From Gammaproteobacteria bacterium (GTDB lineage: Bacteria > Pseudomonadota > Gammaproteobacteria > Arenicellales > Poriferihabitantaceae), in assembly GCA_009839585.1 (NCBI GenBank), contig VXPI01000341.1:1-7100 (forward strand): a stretch of 7,100 bases of DNA, written 5' to 3'. The notes under the pieces are model-generated. The model worked only from the letters and a program-made list of their open reading frames with translations, ran no database searches and was not told where the DNA came from. Below, in pieces: positions 1 through 6,481 of the stretch (positions within the stretch are counted from its first letter, which is position 1; each line of letters begins with the position of its first letter). Made by a program: the position numbers and the translations under genes.

Positions 1-1
1 A

Positions 2-170
2 CCCCCAATCTAAAAATGGAGCAGTCCGTGTCAGGTGCGAAGTCTTGTGCGCCGTGAGTTTCAGCCCCGAAGCCGGAATCCCCCACTGGGTGAAACTTCA
101 GAACTCTCGAAAACCACGTCATGCAGGGCGTTCAACGCATTTCCATGTTTTCTATTTTTGGATTAGGGGG
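2..170. repeat. Imperfect inverted repeat, arms 2-19 and 152-170
   Basis: The left arm (CCCCCAATCTAAAAATGG) is nearly the reverse complement of the right arm (CTATTTTTGGATTAGGGGG). Five C:G pairs are followed by one bulged A, then AATC:GATT, then a mostly A:T run with two G:T wobbles. The arms are about 130 nt apart and the left arm sits at the window edge, so it may extend further. Such a repeat is what the ends of a small mobile element or a pair of protein-binding sites would look like. No target-site duplication can be assessed because the left side is cut off. Confidence 0.5.
57..97. repeat. Possible three-way-junction stem-loop
   Basis: AGTTTCA (57-63) is the exact reverse complement of TGAAACT (91-97), giving a 7-bp closing stem. 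Inside it are two further small hairpins: CCG/CGG around AAGC (67-76) and CCC/GGG around ACT (82-90). The nested arrangement could fold as RNA or single-stranded DNA from either strand. The inner stems are only 3 bp, so this is suggestive and not proof of a functional structure. Confidence 0.35.
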
Positions 171-243
171 ACCGATGGAATCATCAGGAATTCAGGGGGT
201 GCTCTCCAGGTCGGACTGCATGTGTTGCTGTATCCATGTATCA

Positions 244-280
244 GGCAGTCATCGCATCTGCCCGTCTCCGGCAGGAGACG
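244..280. repeat. Two adjacent stem-loops
   Basis: GGCAG (244-248) pairs with CTGCC (258-262) around a 9-nt loop. It is followed without a gap by a perfect 7-bp stem, CGTCTCC (263-269) with GGAGACG (274-280), around the tetraloop GGCA. Neither strand has a T-tract after the stem, so this does not look like an intrinsic terminator. The function is unknown. Confidence 0.5.
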
Positions 281-320
281 CGAGTGGATACCCCCTGTCT
301 TTTACCGACCGGTGTCCAGT

Positions 321-339
321 ACTGCTTCGGGAAGACAGT
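321..339. repeat. Bulged hairpin
   Basis: ACTG (321-324) pairs with CAGT (336-339) and CTT (325-327) with AAG (332-334), with a single bulged A at 335 and a CGGG loop. No T-tract follows on either strand. It belongs to the same cluster of small stem-loops as 244-280 and has no assigned role. Confidence 0.35.
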
Positions 340-544
340 TGTTCTGATGGCACATGATGCCGGTCAGGTGCGAGTAGTTACCAGTTATTCACAGGGGTAA
401 ATCCCCATAGTTCGGATACGCCTCTGGTCCTGGGCATGAGTCGAAATGTCCAGTCGTCAGCAAGGCGGAAAGGACTGTACGGATATTGAGGAAAACCTGG
501 AGAATCCATGCCTTGCGGGACGTTTCGGCCCTGTCATGATGTGG

Positions 545-1321
545 TTAGCGATTGTTCATCCCCGACCACTTGACAGCACGGTCACAGATTAGGCCAATAA
601 TCGCACGAATGGTTACGGTCAGTATACACAAGGCCACCAGTGCGGCAAACATCAGGTCGATTTTGACGCGACCATTGGCCAGTAGCATTAGATAGCCCAG
701 GCCATTTGATGCACCGACCCATTCCCCGATTACTGCGCCGATTGGCGCATAGACGGCTGCTAGTCGGATGCCAGAGGTCAGTGAGGGCACGGCAGCGGGA
801 AACCGTATCTGCATTAAGGTTGAACGATTGGGGCTACGCATGGTATGGGCAATATCTAGGTAGCCTTTTGGTGTATTCGCCAAGCCATCCAGAAATGTTG
901 ATGTGACCGGAAAGTAAACAATCAGGACAGCCATGGCAATTTTCGAGGCCAGACCGTAGCCTAGCCACAGGGTCAGCAAGGGGGCCAAGGCGAATACGGG
1001 GATGGTCTGGCTCATGACCAGAGCCGGCATAATGAGTTTGCGCCCCCGCTCTGACATGGTGAGATTCAGCGCAGTGAGAATACCGGCTGTCACACCCAGC
1101 ACCAAACCCACCATGACTTCGACAGCAGTGATTAGTGTATGGTGCCAGATCAACGCAAACTGATTGACAAATGCACTGGCAACCGCCCACGGTCCCGGGA
1201 GAATGAAGGACTCCACTTGTGTGACCCAAACTACTGCCTGCCAGACCAGAATCATGACCAGACACGCAAACAGGACTTCCCAGACCCGGATTAAGGGCAA
1301 GCTGTCTGATCTGGGTTTCAT
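545..1321 (-). CDS. thiX: ABC transporter permease, thiamine-precursor uptake (ThiX-like)
   Basis: This 258-residue inner-membrane protein is the channel subunit of an ABC importer of the nitrate/sulfonate/taurine/pyrimidine type (BPD_transp_1 family). Hydrophobic segments are visible at about residues 15-36, 68-88, 98-122, 128-148 and 225-248. The cytoplasmic coupling loop (EAA-like region) is around residues 148-190, with a run ending in RFPAAVPSLTSGIRLA, which docks on the ATPase. Its ATG overlaps the stop of the ATPase gene by 4 nt (ATGA), so the two are translationally coupled. It is the last gene of the operon. The substrate is inferred from context, a pyrimidine precursor of thiamine (HMP or formylaminopyrimidine), because the sequence of a permease in this family does not by itself show specificity. 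Confidence 0.93.
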   Translation of the reverse strand: MKPRSDSLPLIRVWEVLFACLVMILVWQAVVWVTQVESFILPGPWAVASAFVNQFALIWHHTLITAVEVMVGLVLGVTAGILTALNLTMSERGRKLIMPALVMSQTIPVFALAPLLTLWLGYGLASKIAMAVLIVYFPVTSTFLDGLANTPKGYLDIAHTMRSPNRSTLMQIRFPAAVPSLTSGIRLAAVYAPIGAVIGEWVGASNGLGYLMLLANGRVKIDLMFAALVALCILTVTIRAIIGLICDRAVKWSGMNNR

Positions 1322-2049
1322 GCATTCAGTACTGAAAAGATCCGGGACTGAATATCCATCATGGCCGGATCATCAAGTTCACGGACTGATCGACAGGCTG
1401 GCAGATCGAATTCTTCCAGCTTGCCCTGGGACATCGCATAGATCCTGCGACCCAGCCTGAGTGCCTCGGCCAGGTCATGGGTAACCAGAAGAACTGTTCT
1501 GTTCTGCAGCGTAGATGAGGCCAGGGCCTGCATCTGTCTGCGGGTAACTGGATCAAGTGCCGAAAAGGGTTCATCAAGAAGAACCAGAGGCGTATCCTCC
1601 ATCAGGGTTCGGGCCAGTGCACACCTTTGACGCATACCCCCCGAAAGTTCCCCGGGTTTATTCGATATGTATTCTTCAAGTCCAACTCTATGGATCAAGT
1701 GGTCAATTTTTACATGGTCGAGTGGTTCTCTTCGCAAACTCGCGCCCAGGGAGACATTCTGGCGTACCGTCAACCAGGGCAGTAGCAGGTCTGACTGGGC
1801 CATATAGGCGACCCGCCCATCCACAGGCAGGTTATCGCTTGCCGATATTGACCCTGAAAATGAGCCGCCGGTCTCTAATCCTGCAATCAGCCGAAGCAGG
1901 GTTGACTTGCCAATTCCGGAGCTACCCAACAGGCATGTCCAGGATCCGGGCAGTAATTCAAGCATTAAATCACTGAACAGCGGGCGTTCGCTGTAGGAAA
2001 ATTCGCCAGAAAGGCGAAGTCCGGGTATTGCATGATCAGGTGCCCCCAT
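1318..2049 (-). CDS. thiZ: ABC transporter ATPase, thiamine-precursor uptake (ThiZ-like)
   Basis: This is the cytoplasmic ATPase that powers the importer encoded on both sides. All nucleotide-binding motifs are intact. Numbered from the upstream TTG (246-residue form), they are Walker A GSSGIGKST (45-53), Q-loop YMAQSD (85-90), signature LSGGMRQR (138-145), Walker B LVLLDEPFSALD (158-169) and switch His194. The family (nitrate/sulfonate/taurine type, as SsuB/TauB/ThiZ) is usually about 240-260 residues. The start is uncertain: a TTG at 2058 and an ATG at 2049 are in frame, neither has a clear Shine-Dalgarno sequence, and I chose the ATG. It lies 28 nt after the binding-protein gene (19 nt if the TTG is used) and overlaps the permease gene by 4 nt. 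Its role in thiamine-precursor uptake rests on operon context. Confidence 0.93.
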   Translation of the reverse strand: MGAPDHAIPGLRLSGEFSYSERPLFSDLMLELLPGSWTCLLGSSGIGKSTLLRLIAGLETGGSFSGSISASDNLPVDGRVAYMAQSDLLLPWLTVRQNVSLGASLRREPLDHVKIDHLIHRVGLEEYISNKPGELSGGMRQRCALARTLMEDTPLVLLDEPFSALDPVTRRQMQALASSTLQNRTVLLVTHDLAEALRLGRRIYAMSQGKLEEFDLPACRSVRELDDPAMMDIQSRIFSVLNA

Positions 2050-2077
2050 GGGAATCAACTGTTTCTGATATACGTTG

Positions 2078-3013
2078 CTACTCTTCCGTGATGTCGATGG
2101 CCAGGCGATTAATCGGGTTGGGTTCGGGAATCAGGCCGTACTCCAGGAAGAACAGGTCCATATCCCGATATCGCCCGGCATCCAGGGCGGCAGGCCGAAG
2201 TGCGAAGCGGGGCAGGGTGTCGAACCAGGCCAGTCGGTTCAGGTCATCATTGAGTTCCGGAGATGTTGAGGCAAAGATTTCCCAGCTTTTCTCCGGGTGG
2301 TTCACGATGTACTGCACGCCCTGCTCTACCGCTTTTATAAACCGGCGAATTCTGGACTTGTCCATGGTGTCTGAATTAGCGATAAAGATCAGTTCATCAT
2401 AAGGCGGTAGCCCCTCTTCCTCGAGATAGAAGCACTTCCCCTTCACGTTCTCAAGTTTCATCTGGTTTAATTCGAAGTTTCGGAAAGCACCGATCACGGC
2501 ATCAACCTGATTGCTCATGAGTGCCGGGGACAATGACCAGTTGACGTTGACCAATTCGACGTCCTGCATGTCTAATTCGTGCGGTCTCAATATGGCAGTC
2601 AGCAGTGCTTCTTCCACTCCTGCGACCGAAAACCCGACCTTGCGCCCGGCCAAATCCGCAATAGACTTGACTGGGCCATCTTCAAGCACCAGGAGGCAGT
2701 TTAATGGTGTTGCAACCAGCGTGCCTACCCGGATCAACGGGAGGTTTTCTGCGACCTGTAGATGCAGTTGGGGTTGGTAGGAAATAGCCAGATCCGCTTC
2801 GCCTGCAGCGACGATTTTCGGCGGTACCGATGGATCTGCCGGAGGCACGATCTCGACTTCAAGGTTCTGCTCAGCAAAATATCCGTTTTCCTCTGCAATC
2901 AGGATTGGGCCATGATCCGGATTGATGAACCAGTCCAGGATCAGGGAAATTTTATCCATTGACCAAGCCGGGTTCGTACTAGTGAGAGCAATAATGATGA
3001 TAAGTTTTTTCAT
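2078..3013 (-). CDS. thiY: Periplasmic thiamine-pyrimidine binding protein (ThiY-like, NMT1/THI5 family)
   Basis: This 311-residue substrate-binding protein captures a pyrimidine precursor of thiamine in the periplasm and delivers it to the ThiXZ-type permease and ATPase. The N-terminus is a signal peptide: two lysines, a hydrophobic core (residues 4-10), and a plausible cleavage site after Ser18 (AWS|M). It contains no cysteine, so it is a soluble periplasmic protein, unlike the lipoprotein ThiY of Bacillus. The mature start has the family hallmark LILDWFINPDHGPILIA followed by a GYFAEQ segment, as in NMT1/THI5-type proteins. The ligand could be HMP or N-formyl-aminomethylpyrimidine (the ThiY ligand in Bacillus), and the sequence does not decide. 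It begins 17 nt after thiE. A GAG core 9-10 nt upstream of the ATG can serve as the ribosome binding site. Confidence 0.9.
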   Translation of the reverse strand: MKKLIIIIALTSTNPAWSMDKISLILDWFINPDHGPILIAEENGYFAEQNLEVEIVPPADPSVPPKIVAAGEADLAISYQPQLHLQVAENLPLIRVGTLVATPLNCLLVLEDGPVKSIADLAGRKVGFSVAGVEEALLTAILRPHELDMQDVELVNVNWSLSPALMSNQVDAVIGAFRNFELNQMKLENVKGKCFYLEEEGLPPYDELIFIANSDTMDKSRIRRFIKAVEQGVQYIVNHPEKSWEIFASTSPELNDDLNRLAWFDTLPRFALRPAALDAGRYRDMDLFFLEYGLIPEPNPINRLAIDITEE

Positions 3014-3030
3014 GCTTGAGTTCTCGTGAG

Positions 3031-3642
3031 TTACGATTTTCGATAAGGCTCGGTGATTTCGAGCCAGTGACTGATTTGCCGTTCCGGTTCAGGGTTGAGG
3101 GTAATGTCGGTAACCACTGATACACAATCAGCACCGTGTTCCAGAGCGGCGATTCCCCGTTCTGGATTCAATCCTCCAATTGCGACGACCGGGATTGAGC
3201 CAACACGCGCTTTCCACTCCGTGATCCGCTCAAGTCCCTGAGGTGCCCAAGGCATTTTTTTGAGGATGGTTGGATAGATTGGCCCAAGTGCTACATAGTA
3301 TGGATTTGCTGACAACGCTAGAACCAATTCCCGTTTTGAGTGTGTGCTGATTCCGAGACGGATGCCGGCATCCGATATTTGCGGGAGGTCAGCCAGTTCC
3401 ATATCTTCCTGTCCCAGATGTACGGCATCGCAACCGAGCTCAATGGCAAGCCGCCAATGGTCGTTGAGGAAAAGCCGGCAATTGTTTTCTTGACATACCA
3501 GCATGGAATCCAGGGCTTCCTTGCGAACCAGGTCAGGGTCATCACTCTTGATCCGGAGCTGTGCCTGGCGTATGCCTAGAGGCACAAGTCGCCTCATCCA
3601 GGCGCTACTGTCAAAGATTGGATAGAAGGGGTCGAGAATCAT
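3031..3642 (-). CDS. thiE: Thiamine-phosphate synthase
   Basis: This cytoplasmic enzyme joins HMP-pyrophosphate and thiazole phosphate to give thiamine phosphate and pyrophosphate. The 203-residue protein (family about 200-220) keeps the TIM-barrel signatures: QLRIK (28-32, pyrophosphate binding), ND (60-61) and DAVHLGQED (72-80), whose Asp61 and Asp80 should bind Mg, GISTH (97-101), [10 protein letters not shown] (120-129) with Thr125 and Lys128 at the positions that contact pyrophosphate in B. subtilis ThiE, AIGGLNP (154-160) and [11 protein letters not shown] (170-180). The two halves it joins come from ThiG and ThiD, encoded in the same operon. Its ATG overlaps the thiG stop by 4 nt (ATGA), implying coupled translation. 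No key residue appears to be missing. Confidence 0.96.
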   Translation of the reverse strand: MILDPFYPIFDSSAWMRRLVPLGIRQAQLRIKSDDPDLVRKEALDSMLVCQENNCRLFLNDHWRLAIELGCDAVHLGQEDMELADLPQISDAGIRLGISTHSKRELVLALSANPYYVALGPIYPTILKKMPWAPQGLERITEWKARVGSIPVVAIGGLNPERGIAALEHGADCVSVVTDITLNPEPERQISHWLEITEPYRKS

Positions 3643-4421
3643 TGTCGGAGGTCTGCCTTGTCAACCAGGCTGGTTGATGTCTGTGGCATATCTGAAGGCT
3701 GCATGGGTCCAGCCAGATAGGCGTTGCGTCCGGCTCGAATTCCTTCTGCAAATGCCTCTGCCATCCTCGCCGGATTTTCGGCTCGTGCTACGGCAGTATT
3801 CAACAATACGGCATCAGAGCCGAGTTCCATGGCTCGAGTTGCATGGGAGGGGAGTCCGATGCCCGCATCAACAATTACCGGGATGGTTTCAAAGCGCGAT
3901 CGCAAAGCCCGTAGACCGTATTCATTGTTAAGGCCACGAGCTGTTCCGATTGGTGACCCCCAGGGCATTAGGACTTCACATCCGGCATGTAGCAGCTTCT
4001 CGGCTACCACCAGATCTTCCGTGGTATAGGGAAAGACCTTGAATCCTTCGTCATTCAGGATTCTGGCCGCCTCCACCAGGCCAGCGGTATCGGGGTGCAG
4101 TGACTCCGAATCTCCGATTACCTCCAATTTGATCCAGTCCGTCTGAAATAATTCGCGGGCCATTTGGGCAGTGGTTACCGCCTCTCTTGCAGAGTAGCAG
4201 CCTGCCGTGTTTGGCAGAATTGCGACATCGAGTGATTTGATCAAATTCCAGAATTTTTCACCGGCATGACTGCCTCCAGCCTCTCTTCTCAGGGATACCG
4301 TCACAATTTCGGTACTTGAAGCCTGAACGGCCTCGGCTAACTTGCTTGGAGAGGGGTAGCGTGCACTCCCCAGCAGTATCCGGCTTTCGAATGATTTTCC
4401 ATAGAGTTCAAGCCTGGTCAT
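3639..4421 (-). CDS. thiG: Thiazole synthase
   Basis: ThiG builds the thiazole phosphate ring from deoxyxylulose 5-phosphate, dehydroglycine (from ThiO) and sulfur delivered as ThiS thiocarboxylate. The 260-residue protein is full length. It shows the Schiff-base lysine Lys98 in [10 protein letters not shown] (95-104), the phosphate-binding segments [11 protein letters not shown] (154-164) and [11 protein letters not shown] (184-194), and [16 protein letters not shown] (199-214), followed by the family's closing [17 protein letters not shown]. The last 20 or so residues are a variable tail. It starts 8 nt after the thiS stop. A GGAGG Shine-Dalgarno sequence (4438-4434) is formed by the Gly-Gly codons at the end of thiS, with a rather long 12-nt spacer, so thiS and thiG are probably co-translated, which fits their products forming a complex. 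Confidence 0.97.
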   Translation of the reverse strand: MTRLELYGKSFESRILLGSARYPSPSKLAEAVQASSTEIVTVSLRREAGGSHAGEKFWNLIKSLDVAILPNTAGCYSAREAVTTAQMARELFQTDWIKLEVIGDSESLHPDTAGLVEAARILNDEGFKVFPYTTEDLVVAEKLLHAGCEVLMPWGSPIGTARGLNNEYGLRALRSRFETIPVIVDAGIGLPSHATRAMELGSDAVLLNTAVARAENPARMAEAFAEGIRAGRNAYLAGPMQPSDMPQTSTSLVDKADLRQ

Positions 4422-4429
4422 GGTCTGAT

Positions 4430-4627
4430 TCAGCCTCCGGCATTCGGGGTAACGACTTCGATACGATCACCCGGCATAACCCTGGTTGATTCTCTTTGAT
4501 GCTTGTGGACAAATACCCCATTTAATGCAGTAGCGAAATGCGTTTGCCGATAACCGCATTCGACTAGAATCTCGCTCAGCAGTTGACTGCCCACTTCCCG
4601 GGCTTCACCATTGACGGTTATGCGCAT
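4430..4627 (-). CDS. thiS: Sulfur carrier protein ThiS
   Basis: ThiS is a small ubiquitin-like protein that carries sulfur as a C-terminal thiocarboxylate to ThiG. The 65-residue product begins [12 protein letters not shown] and ends in the required Gly-Gly (NAGG). The central [12 protein letters not shown] and the [10 protein letters not shown] stretch near the end are typical of the family. I place the start at the ATG at 4627: it has an ideal AAGGAG (4641-4636) with an 8-nt spacer, and the extra six residues of the longer frame (from 4645) are not family-like. The gene overlaps the end of thiO by 10 nt. Activation needs a ThiF-type adenylyltransferase, which is not in this window (MoeB or a ThiF elsewhere could serve). 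Confidence 0.95.
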   Translation of the reverse strand: MRITVNGEAREVGSQLLSEILVECGYRQTHFATALNGVFVHKHQRESTRVMPGDRIEVVTPNAGG

Positions 4628-5610
4628 TGTGGCAACTCCTTCCACTGGTCGGGATTCATCACTGCATCAGCAGCCTGGATGGCAAGGGCAGGGCCGAGTA
4701 GAAAACCGTGTCTGTATAGGCCGTTGACAAAGACTGTATGGTCCTTTCGATAAAGCCTCGGAATATTGTCGTCGAAGGCTGGACGGATATCCACGCCAGA
4801 CTCGATGATTTCAGCCTCACCGAAACTTGGAGATAGAAGTATTGCCGAATTCAGCAAGTCAAGCATTGACCGAACACTGAATCTTGCGCGTTCATTGTTT
4901 TCGATCAGGGTCGCACCTAGCATGCATTGATGATTATTTCTGGGTACCATGTAGATGGGCTGTCGGGGGTGCAGAAGCCTTACTGGACGAGTCAGGCTGA
5001 TATCCTCTGTACGCAGAATCATCATCTCGCCCTTCACTCCGCGAAGTCCGGGCAATACATCGTGTGAGTGGTAGCCTCGACAGTCGAGGATGATTTTTGC
5101 ATCAAGGTCTTCCAGCCTGACAGCTTGATCGAATTGAATCGAGACTTTCCGCATTTTCAGATAATTGGCCAAATCCTGCAGTGCGTTGCGGGGATCTAGA
5201 TGGGCTTCATCAGGAAACAGCAAGCCAGGTCCGGAAAAATCTACCAGGTCAGGCTCTATTTCCCGGATTTCCAGTTGATCGACCCACCGACATTGTTTGC
5301 CCAAACGAGACAATCTCTCGAGCTCATTCCGGTCGCGGGGAAGGGCCAGTACCAGAGATCCCCTTTGTATGACTTCGGTGACATGTTTTTTCCACCATCT
5401 GGCCGCTACCAAGCCGCGCTGCATGACTTCATGTTCCGCAGTATCCCGTTCGCAGTAGGGGGCAAGCATGCCTCCTGCGAACCAGGAGCATGATTCTTCT
5501 CCCAGTCTCTCGGCCTGTTCATAGATGCTGATATCAACCCCCCGGTCTACTAGTTCGCAGGCACAAGTCAGTCCTGCAACCCCAGCTCCGATTATGGCGA
5601 CCTCGCTCAC
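4618..5610 (-). CDS. thiO: Glycine oxidase ThiO (FAD-dependent)
   Basis: ThiO is a flavoprotein of the DAO family that oxidises glycine with O2 to dehydroglycine, a building block for ThiG. The 330-residue protein opens with a Rossmann FAD-binding motif, IGAGVAGL (7-14), ending in an acidic residue at the end of beta-2 (Glu31), then SWFAGGMLAPY (42-52), which is typical of ThiO. Tyr220, Arg276 (DIRPAFDDNIP) and Arg300 (GLYRHGFLLGPALA) occupy the places of the substrate-binding Tyr and two Arg of B. subtilis ThiO. The start is GTG, overlapping the thiD stop by 4 nt (GTGA), which argues for translational coupling. Use of ThiO in place of ThiH implies thiazole synthesis in the presence of oxygen. 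Confidence 0.95.
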   Translation of the reverse strand: MSEVAIIGAGVAGLTCACELVDRGVDISIYEQAERLGEESCSWFAGGMLAPYCERDTAEHEVMQRGLVAARWWKKHVTEVIQRGSLVLALPRDRNELERLSRLGKQCRWVDQLEIREIEPDLVDFSGPGLLFPDEAHLDPRNALQDLANYLKMRKVSIQFDQAVRLEDLDAKIILDCRGYHSHDVLPGLRGVKGEMMILRTEDISLTRPVRLLHPRQPIYMVPRNNHQCMLGATLIENNERARFSVRSMLDLLNSAILLSPSFGEAEIIESGVDIRPAFDDNIPRLYRKDHTVFVNGLYRHGFLLGPALAIQAADAVMNPDQWKELPQCA

Positions 5611-6422
5611 TGCCAGATTCCGTGAAAATGATGAACCGGTCCATGACCGGAGCCGATATCGAGTTGATCAGCAGACTGAATTGCCCGGGCGAGATAGTCA
5701 TGTGCATGCGCGACGGCATCCACCAATGATTCTGATTTGGCAAGATGGGCCGCAATAGCCGCAGAATAGGTACAACCGGTTCCGTGCGTATTTGGTGTAG
5801 ATATGCGGGGTGAAGTCAACTGGACCGGCGGTTGTCCACTTACTATCAACCAGTCGGTACAAGTCGAGTCCGCTCCGTGCCCGCCTTTGACCAAAACAGC
5901 CTTTGCGCCGAGCTCCATGAGAGCATGGCCCTGGATTAATGCCTGATCGGTATTGCTGGTCAGTTGATTTTTCGCCAATACGGCAACTTCGGGTAGATTG
6001 GGAGTGATTAAATCTGCTCTGGGGAGAAGCAGTGTGCGGACAGAGTCCACGGCATCTTCATCAAGGAGAGAATCCCCGGATTTGGCAATCATGACAGGAT
6101 CCAGAACGACATAGCCCCGGTAGTTGCTGATTGCTTCGGTGATTTCCCTGACTATGCTCGCAGACAGGACCATGCCGATCTTGATTGCACCTACCGGCAG
6201 ATCCTGCAATACAGCCAGTATCTGCTGTTGAACCATGCCTTGCGGCAATGCTTCGACACGTTCCACCTTGAGCGTGTTCTGGGCGGTAATGGCAGTAATC
6301 GCGCTGGCCCCATAAACCCCAAGGGCACTGAAAGTCTTGAGATCAGCCTGAATCCCTGCACCTCCGGAGCTGTCGGAACCGGCAATCGTCAGTGCGATTG
6401 GGATTTTTGGTTTTTCATTCAA
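5607..6422 (-). CDS. thiD: Hydroxymethylpyrimidine / phosphomethylpyrimidine kinase
   Basis: ThiD phosphorylates HMP to HMP-P and then to HMP-PP, so it serves both salvage and de novo synthesis. The 271-residue, ribokinase-fold protein is clearly related to enterobacterial ThiD: TIAGSDSSGGAGIQADLKTF (12-31), KIGM (81-84), LDPVMIAKSGD (107-117), ITPNLPE (139-145), KGGH (179-182), the anion-hole motif NTHGTGC (211-217) with the conserved Cys217, and a closing GPVHHFH. There is no fused ThiE or TenA domain. The start is a TTG: no in-frame ATG exists between the riboswitch and the conserved region, and an ATG at 6418 is out of frame. The weak Shine-Dalgarno (GAG, 6434-6432) lies in a hairpin stem linked to the riboswitch, so initiation is probably repressed by TPP. 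Confidence 0.96.
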   Translation of the reverse strand: MNEKPKIPIALTIAGSDSSGGAGIQADLKTFSALGVYGASAITAITAQNTLKVERVEALPQGMVQQQILAVLQDLPVGAIKIGMVLSASIVREITEAISNYRGYVVLDPVMIAKSGDSLLDEDAVDSVRTLLLPRADLITPNLPEVAVLAKNQLTSNTDQALIQGHALMELGAKAVLVKGGHGADSTCTDWLIVSGQPPVQLTSPRISTPNTHGTGCTYSAAIAAHLAKSESLVDAVAHAHDYLARAIQSADQLDIGSGHGPVHHFHGIWQ

Positions 6423-6429
6423 GTGTTTC

Positions 6430-6468
6430 GTCTCGCTAAACAGGCGCAGAAACGGAGTTTACCGAGAC
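6430..6468 (-). promoter_or_regulatory. Shine-Dalgarno sequestering hairpin of the TPP riboswitch
   Basis: Downstream of the riboswitch, GUCUCG (6468-6463) pairs with CGAGAC (6435-6430). After one G-G mismatch, UAAAC (6461-6457) pairs with GUUUA (6441-6437), leaving a 15-nt loop. The 3' arm contains the only Shine-Dalgarno-like sequence for thiD. No run of U follows, so this is a translational and not a transcription-terminating platform. The loop holds CCGUUUC (6455-6449), an exact complement of GAAACGG (6490-6484) at the end of the aptamer, which offers the alternative antisequestor pairing. Confidence 0.75.
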
Positions 6469-6481
6469 TTGTGACAGTCAG

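Larger units (their letters stand above)
1..544. other. Gene-free, hairpin-rich left flank
   Basis: No convincing protein gene lies between the window edge and the end of the permease gene. Plus-strand reading frames exist (one open from the left edge to 347) but their products are rich in Arg, Ser, Cys and His, resemble no family I know, and have no good ribosome binding site. Seen directly: an imperfect inverted repeat (2-19 with 152-170), a possible three-way junction (57-97), two adjacent stem-loops (244-262 and 263-280), a bulged hairpin (321-339), a GGGG/CCCC hairpin (394-406), and an 11-bp direct repeat (30-40 and 363-373). Possible readings are a mobile-element end, a structured noncoding RNA on either strand, or decayed sequence. 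No T-tract terminator for the thi operon is visible just past 545. Confidence 0.5.

Noticed and set aside
45..347. Plus-strand frame, open from the left edge to 347
   Set aside because: It has a TTG start, no ribosome binding site, composition unlike a normal protein and no recognisable motif, and it runs through the inverted repeats. It could be the end of a gene beginning left of the window, but nothing supports that.
385..393. TTATTCACA, a match to the DnaA-box consensus
   Set aside because: It is a single box with no AT-rich unwinding element, no neighbouring boxes and no origin genes. One match in 7 kb is expected by chance.
460..535. Possible intrinsic terminator after thiX (GGGCC/GTCCC stem or the 510-516/460-466 inverted repeat)
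   Set aside because: The stems are short, mismatched or have a 43-nt loop, and no U-tract follows. Operon termination cannot be placed.
834..1325. Minus-strand 163-codon frame overlapping the permease gene
   Set aside because: It is an out-of-frame shadow of the permease. It lacks membrane segments and is rich in His, Ser and Gly.
1557..1976. Plus-strand frame opposite the ABC ATPase gene
   Set aside because: It is an antisense shadow of a gene with all ABC motifs intact, and its product has no recognisable motif.
4628..4645. Longer ThiS start six codons upstream
   Set aside because: The ATG at 4627 has a perfect AAGGAG at 8 nt, which the longer version would place inside the coding region, and the extra residues are not family-like.
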